Shown here one piece after another: positions 1-3,950 of a stretch of DNA of 36,206 nucleotides. The position numbers and the translations under genes are program-made. The notes below the pieces were generated by a model, which did not search any database, was not told where the DNA came from, and saw only the letters and a program-made list of their open reading frames with translations. The DNA is from an uncultured Clostridia bacterium (GTDB taxonomy: Bacteria; Bacillota; Clostridia; Oscillospirales; Acutalibacteraceae). The DNA lies in the NCBI GenBank assembly GCA_944384925.1, contig CALWVF010000022.1:1-36206 (forward strand), in the 5' to 3' direction. How positions within the stretch are numbered: position 1 is the first letter of the stretch; the number at the start of each line of letters is the position of its first letter.

Positions 1-27
1 CCCTAATTGAAAGGGGGTGACATCTAA

Positions 28-90
28 ATGGAATACTTAATAATGTTTGCGATATTATTGCTTATTTTACATAAGTTTCTATATAGATAA
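28..90 (+). CDS. Short hydrophobic peptide, type I toxin-like (copy 1)
   Basis: A 20-residue peptide: MEYLIM start, a leucine/isoleucine-rich membrane-spanning core, and a short basic tail ending HKFLYR. The strong Shine-Dalgarno AGGGGGTGA (12-20) lies 7 bases before the ATG. The peptide is paralogous to the one at 606-680 (same MEYLI start and KFL tail motif). Small size, one hydrophobic segment with a basic tail, a hairpin at the 3' end and a convergent minus-strand promoter just downstream are the hallmarks of type I toxin genes such as the TxpA/BsrG class. I do not recognise the exact family. The 5' part of its transcript lies outside the window. It could instead be a harmless membrane peptide. 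Confidence 0.6.
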   Translation: MEYLIMFAILLLILHKFLYR

Positions 91-188
91 AAATAAAGAT
101 AACACTCTCTCCTACCAAGTTTGAGTGCTATCTTTTTATCACTTGAATTATTGGAACGAGACCGCTTTTCAAACGGTGCTTCATACTA
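86..188 (-). ncRNA. Predicted antisense RNA (antitoxin 1)
   Basis: A consensus-like promoter (218-223 and 195-200) should start transcription near 188 and run toward the toxin. The RNA would contain a small stem-loop (ACCG...CGGT, 161-177) and end at the hairpin 95-135 with a U-rich tail. It would overlap the toxin mRNA 3' UTR and the stop codon. This matches the geometry of TxpA/RatA and BsrG/SR4, where a convergent RNA covers the toxin 3' end. Exact ends are inferred. Confidence 0.6.
95..137. terminator. Hairpin usable on both strands at the toxin-1 3' end
   Basis: Arms 95-107 and 123-135 pair over 13 bp with one mismatch. On the plus strand the stem is followed by a short T run (133-137). 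On the minus strand it is followed by TTTATTTTTATC. It can therefore end both the toxin mRNA and the opposing antisense RNA. Confidence 0.75.
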
Positions 189-194
189 CTTTTT

Positions 195-223
195 ATTTTA
201 CACCTAGAAAATAGTTTTGTCAA
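195..223 (-). promoter_or_regulatory. Sigma-A promoter for antisense RNA 1
   Basis: Minus-strand TTGACA (218-223), a 17-bp spacer, then TAAAAT (195-200). It is conserved exactly in the second copy at 768-796. Confidence 0.7.
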
Positions 224-298
224 CCTTCTTTTCTTTGCGGAAGAAAAGGAGGCAAAAGAACCGTCAAGTCGCGCCAAAGCTAAGATATGATTTAAAGA

Positions 299-337
299 TT
301 TCTGCACACAAAAAAGCACCATGCAGAAATTTTTTTA
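299..337 (+). terminator. Intrinsic terminator in repeat copy 1
   Basis: TTTCTGCA (299-306) pairs with TGCAGAAA (322-329), followed by eight T (330-337). It may be the real 3' end of toxin mRNA that reads through the first hairpin. Confidence 0.6.
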
Positions 338-346
338 TTTTAGGGC

Positions 347-376
347 TTGATTATTATTCGACATAATTATTAAAAT
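347..376 (+). promoter_or_regulatory. Orphan RHH-cassette promoter/operator with no gene behind it
   Basis: TTGATT (347-352), 18-bp spacer, TAAAAT (371-376). A palindrome centred on the -10 box has arms close to the cassette-2 operator (CGACA...TGTGCG). No RHH gene or ribosome binding site follows, so this looks like a cassette front that lost its gene. From 380 to 500 I see nothing else recognisable. Confidence 0.45.
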
Positions 377-502
377 AATTTTGTGCGTTAATCATCATAA
401 TGCCATTACAGCCAATAACATAAATCTTATATTTATAAATCTTATAAATCAGCCTAAAAAAAGAATATTTTAGAATATATTGTGAAAAGATGTAATTACA
501 TG

Positions 503-532
503 TTGAAATTCCAACTAGCTTTGTGTTATAGT
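503..532 (+). promoter_or_regulatory. Promoter of toxin-like gene 2
   Basis: TTGAAA (503-508), 18-bp spacer, TATAGT (527-532). Transcription should begin near 539 and give a leader of about 65 nt. Confidence 0.6.
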
Positions 533-561
533 AGATAAAGTAGTATGGAGTTGCTCGTGGA

Positions 562-601
562 GAGCGGTTATTGCCCAATCCCCTTTTAGAAAGGGGGGTG
601 A
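562..601 (+). promoter_or_regulatory. Shine-Dalgarno-sequestering hairpin and 5'-3' pairing element
   Basis: CCCCTTT (580-586), a 3-nt loop and AAAGGGG (590-596) form a stem that buries the Shine-Dalgarno GGGGGG (593-598). Just upstream, GAGCGGTTAT (562-571) is fully complementary to ATAACCGCTC (677-686) at the end of the coding region. The 5' and 3' parts of the mRNA could therefore pair. Both are recurring features of type I toxin mRNAs. The structure is inferred by eye. Confidence 0.55.
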
Positions 602-605
602 GCCG

Positions 606-680
606 ATGGAATATTTAATCGTACTGATAATCTTATTATTAATACTTGATAAGTTTTTACATACAGGCAAAAAAAGATAA
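606..680 (+). CDS. Short hydrophobic peptide, type I toxin-like (copy 2)
   Basis: A 24-residue peptide: MEYLIV, an I/L-only core, DKFLH, and a basic end TGKKR. It is paralogous to the peptide at 28-90. The Shine-Dalgarno is very strong (GGGGGGTGA, 593-601) but lies in a hairpin, so translation is probably held back until the mRNA is processed. It has its own promoter (503-532). An antisense RNA is predicted to enter the gene from the 3' side and cover the last codons. Likely role: membrane-acting toxin of a type I toxin-antitoxin pair (inference). The family is not recognised exactly. Confidence 0.65.
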   Translation: MEYLIVLIILLLILDKFLHTGKKR

Positions 681-761
681 CCGCTCCTCGGTAAAGTGAT
701 GCGGTTATCTATACCCTAAACTTTATGAGTAAGACCGTTCTTTAAACGGTACTTCATACTA
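669..761 (-). ncRNA. Predicted antisense RNA (antitoxin 2)
   Basis: Start near 761 from the promoter 768-796; end in the U run opposite codons 22-24 of the toxin-like gene. About 93 nt, with an internal stem-loop (ACCG...CGGT, 734-750) and a perfect 10-bp terminator. It is complementary to the toxin mRNA 3' region, as expected for a type I antitoxin RNA. Confidence 0.65.
675..710 (-). terminator. Terminator of antisense RNA 2
   Basis: AGATAACCGC (675-684) and GCGGTTATCT (701-710) pair perfectly over 10 bp. The minus strand continues with seven T (complement of 669-675). The plus strand has no T run, so this hairpin should stop only the antisense transcript. Confidence 0.8.
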
Positions 762-767
762 CTTTTT

Positions 768-796
768 ATTTTACACCTAGAAAATAGTTTTGTCAA
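768..796 (-). promoter_or_regulatory. Sigma-A promoter for antisense RNA 2
   Basis: Minus-strand TTGACA (791-796), 17-bp spacer, TAAAAT (768-773). Identical to the copy at 195-223. Confidence 0.7.
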
Positions 797-871
797 CCTT
801 CTTTTCTTTGCGGAAGAAAAGAAGGCAAAAGAACCGTCAAGTCGCACCAAAGCTAAGATATGATTTAAAGA

Positions 872-908
872 TTTCTGCACACAAAAAAGCACCGTGCAGA
901 AATTTTTT
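872..908 (+). terminator. Intrinsic terminator in repeat copy 2
   Basis: TTTCTGCAC (872-880) pairs with GTGCAGAAA (894-902), followed by six T. Because the hairpin at 675-710 has no plus-strand T run, this is the likely 3' end of the toxin-2 mRNA. Confidence 0.65.
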
Positions 909-918
909 ATTTTAGGGG

Positions 919-965
919 TTGACTTTTGTCTACAAAAGTATTAAAATAGTTTTGTCAGGCAAAAG
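919..965 (+). promoter_or_regulatory. Cassette 1 promoter and operator
   Basis: TTGACT (919-924), 17-bp spacer, TAAAAT (942-947). A near-perfect inverted repeat spans 923-965, with outer arms CTTTTG/CAAAAG, inner arms ACAAAA/TTTTGT and TATT/AATA, centred on the -10 box. It ends at the Shine-Dalgarno. Autorepression by the RHH protein is inferred. Confidence 0.7.
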
Positions 966-975
966 GAGGGTAGAA

Positions 976-1143
976 TTGACAAAGCCGAAAATAGGTAGAC
1001 CTACTGACGATCCTAAACCTTTCAAGATAGATGTTAGATTAAGTGAACGTGATTTAAGTATACTAGATGATTATTGTAATCGAAAACAAAAAACTCGTCC
1101 AGAAAGTGTTAGGGAAGCAATTAGGAGCCTAAAAGACAAATAA
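976..1143 (+). CDS. Ribbon-helix-helix (CopG-type) repressor, cassette 1
   Basis: A 55-residue protein. The start is TTG at 976, six bases after AGGAGG (964-969); a longer reading from the TTG at 919 would begin inside the -35 box and is rejected. The N-terminal arm KIGRPTDDPK is basic and resembles an AT-hook GRP core. The RHH strand is KIDVRLSE, followed by two helices (DLSILDDYCNRK, RPESVREAIRSLK). RHH dimers bind DNA with the paired strands in the major groove. The gene lies alone between its own promoter/operator and a conserved 76-bp box, with no toxin partner. It is the first of five paralogues and probably represses itself. Confidence 0.85.
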   Translation: MTKPKIGRPTDDPKPFKIDVRLSERDLSILDDYCNRKQKTRPESVREAIRSLKDK

Positions 1144-1192
1144 AAAAGAGAGTAGGCATATTGTCAGACATTTATTTACCCACTCCCTATCC

Positions 1193-1302
1193 ACCCGCAA
1201 TTACCAAAAGATAATTGGAGTATAAATATTATATCATACATTTTAGTTTCTTTCAAGGGGTTGTGAGTACAAAACTATGAGGAAATTTTTTTATTTTAGG
1301 GG
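1193..1302 (+). repeat. Cassette box 1 (imperfect palindrome plus promoter lead-in)
   Basis: First of five copies. A palindromic core (1193-1268) has ends ACCCGCAAT and TTGTGAGT and inner arms AAAGATAATT/TTTCTTT. It is followed by ACAAAACTATGAGG and the ATTTTTTTATTTTAGGGG lead-in to the next -35. Between the RHH stop and this box sits a cassette-specific hairpin (about 1147-1188). Confidence 0.85.
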
Positions 1303-1349
1303 TTGACTTTTGTTCGACACAATGTTAAAACAATTTTGTCGAGCAAAAG
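1303..1349 (+). promoter_or_regulatory. Cassette 2 promoter and operator
   Basis: TTGACT (1303-1308), 17-bp spacer, TAAAAC (1326-1331). The inverted repeat 1307-1349 has arms CTTTTG-T-TCGACA and TGTCGA-G-CAAAAG, nearly perfect, flanking the -10 box and ending at the Shine-Dalgarno. Confidence 0.75.
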
Positions 1350-1359
1350 GAGGCAAACT

Positions 1360-1530
1360 TTGTCCGGCAAGAAAATTGGTAGACCTACTGACAACCCGAA
1401 ACCGATTCGTATGGGTATTCGCATGAACCCAGATATACTGGAAAAATTAGATAAATATTGCGAAAAAAATAACATCACACGTTCAGAAGCCGTACGACAA
1501 GCAATCAATATGTTAATAGGTCAAAAATAA
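1360..1530 (+). CDS. Ribbon-helix-helix (CopG-type) repressor, cassette 2
   Basis: A 56-residue RHH protein. The TTG start at 1360 follows AGGAGG (1348-1353) with a 6-base spacer. Layout is as in cassette 1: N-terminal arm KKIGRPTDNPK, strand RMGIRMNP, helix A DILEKLDKYCEKN, turn ITRSE, helix B AVRQAINMLIG. The turn NNITRSEAVRQ is the canonical RHH signature. It is the closest relative of cassettes 1 and 5, but its operator differs in the inner arms (TCGACA), suggesting a different DNA specificity. No adjacent toxin. It probably represses its own promoter. Confidence 0.85.
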   Translation: MSGKKIGRPTDNPKPIRMGIRMNPDILEKLDKYCEKNNITRSEAVRQAINMLIGQK

Positions 1531-1579
1531 AAACAAAGTGGCACCTCCGTCGAGCAGAATTGGCACCACCTTGAACTAT

Positions 1580-1664
1580 ACCCACAACTACCAAAAGATA
1601 ATTGGAGTGTAAATATTATACCATGCATTTTAATTTCTTTCAAGGAGTTATGAATACAAAAATG
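1580..1664 (+). repeat. Cassette box 2
   Basis: Second copy of the palindromic box: ACCCACAAC (1580-1588) to GTTATGAAT (1647-1655). It then reads ACAAAAATGA, where the array sequence stops and the DUF4258/YgiT insert begins. Confidence 0.85.
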
Positions 1665-1701
1665 ATATTTCTATTTATGCGCAACTTTTTAAGGCTGAGA
1701 A

Positions 1702-1932
1702 TTAGGCAACCCTATCTGAATAATGAACAACGGCAATTTCTGTAATAGTTTTTCTCATAGAATTTATTATTTTTTGCAGTTGGAGCGCAACATTATTACT
1801 ATATGATATTTCTCCACACTGACTACAAATTTCTGATGGTACGTCTTTAATAATAATAATACAATTTCCTAGATCTACCATAAATGTGCTCGTTTTGCTT
1901 TCCAGATTGCCTTTACACATGAAGCAAGTCAT
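1702..1932 (-). CDS. YgiT-type zinc-finger antitoxin-like protein
   Basis: A 76-residue protein with two CxxC pairs, MTCFMCKGN near the N-terminus and EICSQCGEIS about 30 residues later. This is the zinc-binding fold of YgiT/MqsA N-terminal domains. The usual C-terminal HTH of full MqsA is absent. The ATG directly follows the stop of the upstream DUF4258 gene with no gap, and its Shine-Dalgarno AAAGGAG sits inside that gene's last codons, so the two are translationally coupled. Role: antitoxin of a type II pair (inference from family and pairing). The order is toxin first, as in mqsRA. A variant final residue or C-terminal truncation by the array junction cannot be excluded. Confidence 0.8.
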   Translation of the reverse strand: MTCFMCKGNLESKTSTFMVDLGNCIIIIKDVPSEICSQCGEISYSNNVALQLQKIINSMRKTITEIAVVHYSDRVA

Positions 1933-2277
1933 TTATAATATCTCCTTTCTAGTTTTAAAATCTTTATTCCATTTTTCTAGATTTGGATAGTAAGCAGTAA
2001 TCAACCATAAATTGTTTTCCGTTATTCCACAAACTACATGGATTACTTTTCCAGGCCTAGTTACTCCGAGAACAAGACAGCTCGGATAAGGATAGTCTGT
2101 CGGATAGTGTTCGATTATTTCTCCATTATTTATGGCATGTATAACATCTTCTAGAGCTATGTTTCTTTGAAAAAGCCTAGTAATAATATGATTAGTCCAC
2201 CTTAAAGAATTATTATTACATTTATTTCTAATTTCATTTATTTGAATTTCTTCCAATACTTTCACCAATCCAAACAT
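1933..2277 (-). CDS. DUF4258 domain protein, likely toxin
   Basis: A 114-residue protein. The core RWTNHIITRLFQRNI, then EDVIHAINNGEIIEHYPTDYPYPSCLVLG, and finally IHVVCGI..LWLITAYYPN, follow the DUF4258 pattern: an H...R..R helix, then a GEIIE-Y turn and strands ending in I-TAY.P. DUF4258 proteins are compact RelE/MqsR-like folds often paired with a zinc-finger antitoxin, as here. The start is ATG at 2277 with no Shine-Dalgarno, only about a dozen bases from the predicted transcription start. An alternative is GTG at 2265, also without a good site. It lies on the opposite strand to the RHH array and interrupts it. Confidence 0.75.
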   Translation of the reverse strand: MFGLVKVLEEIQINEIRNKCNNNSLRWTNHIITRLFQRNIALEDVIHAINNGEIIEHYPTDYPYPSCLVLGVTRPGKVIHVVCGITENNLWLITAYYPNLEKWNKDFKTRKEIL

Positions 2278-2294
2278 TTATACTTATTATTAAT

Positions 2295-2323
2295 ATATTA
2301 TCATTATTATTAAAAAAAGTAAA
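2295..2323 (-). promoter_or_regulatory. Promoter of the DUF4258/YgiT pair
   Basis: Minus-strand TTTACT (2318-2323), 17-bp spacer, TAATAT (2295-2300). The predicted RNA would start very close to the ATG at 2277, giving a nearly leaderless mRNA. Confidence 0.5.
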
Positions 2324-2380
2324 CCCTTGGCGTTTTTCGAGCAAGCAAAGGGAGGTGAAAATATTGCCAAGAGAAACCAT
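2324..2380 (+). pseudogene. Remnant of a further RHH cassette
   Basis: The sequence holds half of a cassette front. There is a CCCTTGGC...GCAAAGGG inverted repeat (2324-2352) with TCGAGCAAGC similar to the cassette-2 operator, then AGGGAGGTG and TTG CCA AGA GAA ACC (2364-2378), which matches the LSPRTGRP/LCPRTGRP gene starts. It then jumps to CATGCAGAAATTTTTTATT, the terminator end of a type I unit. The promoter and most of the gene are gone. Confidence 0.6.
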
Positions 2381-2403
2381 GCAGAAATTTTTTATTTTAG
2401 GGG

Positions 2404-2451
2404 TTGACTTTACGGAACTCATATATTATAATTTAATTGGGACTCATAAAG
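2404..2451 (+). promoter_or_regulatory. Cassette 3 promoter and operator
   Basis: TTGACT (2404-2409), 17-bp spacer, perfect TATAAT (2427-2432). Outer arms are CTTTA-CG and CATAAAG (2408-2451). The inner part carries a direct repeat ACTCATA rather than an inverted one, with a 26-bp period. Confidence 0.65.
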
Positions 2452-2463
2452 TGAGGTGATAGT

Positions 2464-2634
2464 TTGTGTCCTAGAACTGGCAGACCAAAAGTGGAAAACC
2501 CTAAAAATGTTGATGTTAAAGTTAGGTTTACAGAAGAAACGAATAAAAAGTTATTACACTATGCAAAAGAACATAATTTAACTAGAGCAGAAACAATTAG
2601 ATTAGCGGTTGATGAACTTTTGAGTCAGCAATAA
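2464..2634 (+). CDS. Ribbon-helix-helix (CopG-type) repressor, cassette 3
   Basis: A 56-residue protein read from TTG at 2464 after GTGAGGTGAT; the neighbouring GTG meets a stop after two codons. N-terminal arm CPRTGRPKVENPK, strand VDVKVRFTE, helix A ETNKKLLHYAKEHN, turn LTRAE, helix B TIRLAVDELLSQ. It is more diverged from cassettes 1, 2 and 5 and closer to cassette 4 at the N-terminus (PRTGRP). Its promoter is the strongest of the array by consensus and its operator has a different layout (direct repeats). A cassette-specific hairpin (about 2638-2686) follows the stop. Confidence 0.85.
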   Translation: MCPRTGRPKVENPKNVDVKVRFTEETNKKLLHYAKEHNLTRAETIRLAVDELLSQQ

Positions 2635-2688
2635 AAAATGGGAAAGCAGTGTCTCAATGCTAATGAAATTCACTACTTCCCCCATTAC

Positions 2689-2796
2689 ACCCACAACTAC
2701 CAAAAGATAATTGGAGTGTAAATATTATACCATGCATTTTAATTTCTTTCAAGGGGTTGTGGGTACAAAACTATGAAAAAATTTTTTATTTAGGTA
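2689..2796 (+). repeat. Cassette box 3
   Basis: The palindromic core 2689-2764 has perfect 9-bp ends, ACCCACAAC and GTTGTGGGT, with partially paired inner arms (AAAGATAATT/AATTTCTTT). The lead-in ACAAAACTATGAAAA and T run reach the next -35. Confidence 0.9.
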
Positions 2797-2844
2797 TTGA
2801 CTTTTGTATCACCATATACTATCATATTATTGGTGACACAAAAG
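2797..2844 (+). promoter_or_regulatory. Cassette 4 promoter and operator
   Basis: TTGACT (2797-2802), 17-bp spacer, TATCAT (2820-2825). The inverted repeat 2801-2844 has arms CTTTTGT-A-TCACCA and TGGTGA-C-ACAAAAG, symmetrical about the -10 box. Confidence 0.8.
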
Positions 2845-2856
2845 TGAGGTGATAAC

Positions 2857-3030
2857 TTGTCTCCAAGAACAGGTAGACCAACAGATGACCCTAAAATTTA
2901 TGAAACTAGAGTTAGAATGTCCGAAAATGACTTAAAAATGCTAGAATACTGTTGTAGCAAAACAAATCTGAGTAAAGCAGAAATCATAAGACAGGGAATT
3001 CGTGAAGTCTACGACAAATTGCAAAAATAG
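2857..3030 (+). CDS. Ribbon-helix-helix (CopG-type) repressor, cassette 4
   Basis: A 57-residue protein from TTG at 2857 after AAGTGAGGTG. Arm SPRTGRPTDDPK, strand YETRVRMSE, helix A NDLKMLEYCCSKTN, turn LSKAE, helix B IIRQGIREVYDKLQ. The whole cassette (-35 to next -35) is 374 bp. The stop codon is followed at once by a GC-rich hairpin (GGGGGAACGG / CCCGTATCCCCC, 3030-3066) that is shared almost exactly with cassette 5, so cassettes 4 and 5 share recent ancestry in their 3' ends although their proteins differ. Confidence 0.85.
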   Translation: MSPRTGRPTDDPKIYETRVRMSENDLKMLEYCCSKTNLSKAEIIRQGIREVYDKLQK

Positions 3031-3066
3031 GGGGAACGGTGCCCGACAAAGCAACCCGTATCCCCC

Positions 3067-3170
3067 ACCACTACCAAAAGATAATTGGAGTGTAAATATT
3101 ATACCATGCATTTTAGTTTCTTTCAAGGGGTTGTGGGTACAAAACTATGAAAAATTTTTTATTTTAGGGG
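3067..3170 (+). repeat. Cassette box 4
   Basis: Same box as 2689-2796. The left end is degenerate (ACCACTACC); the right end GTTGTGGGT is at 3130-3138. It is followed by the conserved lead-in and ATTTTAGGGG. Confidence 0.9.
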
Positions 3171-3215
3171 TTGACTTAGGTGTGTCCTAAGTTTATAATT
3201 TAGGTGTGCCCAAAG
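3171..3215 (+). promoter_or_regulatory. Cassette 5 promoter and operator
   Basis: TTGACT (3171-3176), 17-bp spacer, perfect TATAAT (3194-3199). Two copies of TTAGGTGTG (3176-3184 and 3200-3208) flank the -10 box with a 24-bp period. The first copy is also a palindrome, CTTAGG-TGTGT-CCTAAG. Confidence 0.75.
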
Positions 3216-3230
3216 TACGGAGGTGAGAAT

Positions 3231-3404
3231 TTGGGTTCAAAAAAAATGGGTCGACCCACGGATAATCCAAAGCGTTACCGTATGTCAGTTAAATATGATG
3301 AAGAGTGCAATCAAATTTTAAACCAGTATTGCCATCAAGAATCTGTTACAAAAGGCGAAGCGGCAAGGCGTGGAATTAAGAAGTTAAAGTCTGACCTTAA
3401 ATAA
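3231..3404 (+). CDS. Ribbon-helix-helix (CopG-type) repressor, cassette 5
   Basis: A 57-residue protein from TTG at 3231 after CGGAGGTGAG. Arm GSKKMGRPTDNPK, strand RYRMSVKYDE, helix A ECNQILNQYCHQES, turn VTKGE, helix B AARRGIKKLKSDLK. It is the last repressor of the array. The array sequence ends 120 bp downstream after the fifth box, with no further promoter. The TTAGGTGTG direct repeats around the -10 box are the likely binding sites. Confidence 0.85.
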   Translation: MGSKKMGRPTDNPKRYRMSVKYDEECNQILNQYCHQESVTKGEAARRGIKKLKSDLK

Positions 3405-3450
3405 AAACAGGGGGAACGGCGCCAACCAAAGCAACCCGTATCCCCCGACA

Positions 3451-3530
3451 ACCCACAACTACCAAAAGATAATTGGAGTGTAAATATTATACCATGCATT
3501 TTAATTTCTTTCAAGGGGTTGTGGAAGCAA
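3451..3530 (+). repeat. Cassette box 5 (end of array)
   Basis: Fifth copy: ACCCACAAC (3451-3459) to GTTGTGG (3518-3524). The sequence then diverges (AAGCAAAAATTTGAAAGG) instead of running into another promoter. Confidence 0.9.
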
Positions 3531-3554
3531 AAATTTGAAAGGAAATATATATAA

Positions 3555-3950
3555 ATGAACGAAAAATTTAATTTTAATGAAAAAATAAAAATTGAGAATT
3601 TAGCACGTGAGATGTTATGCACAATTTTAAATTGATGCTATTATCCCCAATATTTCACCCAGTATCACAAAGATGCACAGGAGTATTACAATGAATTTGA
3701 AGAAGCCTTTGTAAGTGGTTTAACTGATGATCAAAAGAAAGACTTTGACACCCTATGTGATCTAAATAATGATACCCAATCAACATATTTTGTTTATGAT
3801 GTACTTTATGGTATGAGAATAAAATCTGCATTAGATGAGCTGATAAATAATCCTCTTAAAATGATTGATTTATATGACAGCAAAGCTACCGACATAAGTG
3901 AAATGCATAAATCAGTAAAGCAAAAAAGGGAGGAACAAGACAATGAATAA
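3555..3950 (+). pseudogene. Small acidic ORF interrupted by an in-frame TGA
   Basis: An ATG (3555) with weak Shine-Dalgarno GAAAGGAAA opens a frame of 26 codons, then TGA (3633-3635). The same frame continues without another stop for 104 codons to TAA (3948-3950). Both parts look coding: hydrophobic-acidic helices such as ...LAREMLCTILN before the stop, and EYYNEFEEAFVSGL and FVYDVLYGMRIKSALDEL after it. The stop overlaps the start of the next gene by 8 bases. The simplest reading is a nonsense mutation, possibly from a tryptophan codon. The profile (F..L...Q...F..L...Y..G.+.....L) resembles the next gene and DUF6809-like small proteins, but I do not recognise it. Confidence 0.5.

Larger units (their letters stand above)
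160..350 (+). repeat. 190-bp direct repeat, copy 1 (antisense promoter plus terminator block)
   Basis: Nearly identical to 733-922. In order it holds a small hairpin, the minus-strand antisense promoter, a CTTTTCTT...AAGAAAAG hairpin (near 229-248), and a plus-strand terminator-like hairpin. It ends in the ATTTTTTTATTTTAGGG sequence that also precedes every RHH promoter downstream. Confidence 0.85.
733..922 (+). repeat. 190-bp direct repeat, copy 2
   Basis: Differs from 160-350 at only a handful of positions. It runs straight into the promoter of the first RHH cassette, so the type I unit and the RHH cassettes share the same junction sequence. Confidence 0.85.

Noticed and set aside
128-578. 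Minus-strand ORFs of 64 and 74 codons in the type I region
   Set aside because: They lie across the antisense promoter, hairpins and repeats, have no ribosome site, and their sequences look like translated non-coding DNA.
919-975. RHH coding frames extended upstream to the TTG of the -35 box (919, 1303)
   Set aside because: Those TTGs are the -35 hexamer itself, so the mRNA would start downstream. The TTG behind AGGAGG gives an N-terminus matching the other cassettes.
1193-3524. CRISPR array or plain satellite repeat
   Set aside because: The repeats are about 76 bp, spaced by gene-bearing units of unequal length, with no cas genes and no short unique spacers.
1193-3524. Classical integron attC sites
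   Set aside because: The boxes lack the GTTRRRY/RYYYAAC core sites and no IntI-type integrase is present; only the general one-gene-one-hairpin layout is similar.
2941-3622. Minus-strand ORFs containing the repeated reading KMHGIIFTLQLSFGS
   Set aside because: They are translations of the opposite strand of the conserved box, repeated only because the DNA is repeated.
3633-3635. Selenocysteine at the in-frame TGA
   Set aside because: No convincing SECIS-like hairpin directly after the codon and no redox-protein context; TGA is also used as a normal stop in this window (for example 17140-17142 and 32085-32087).
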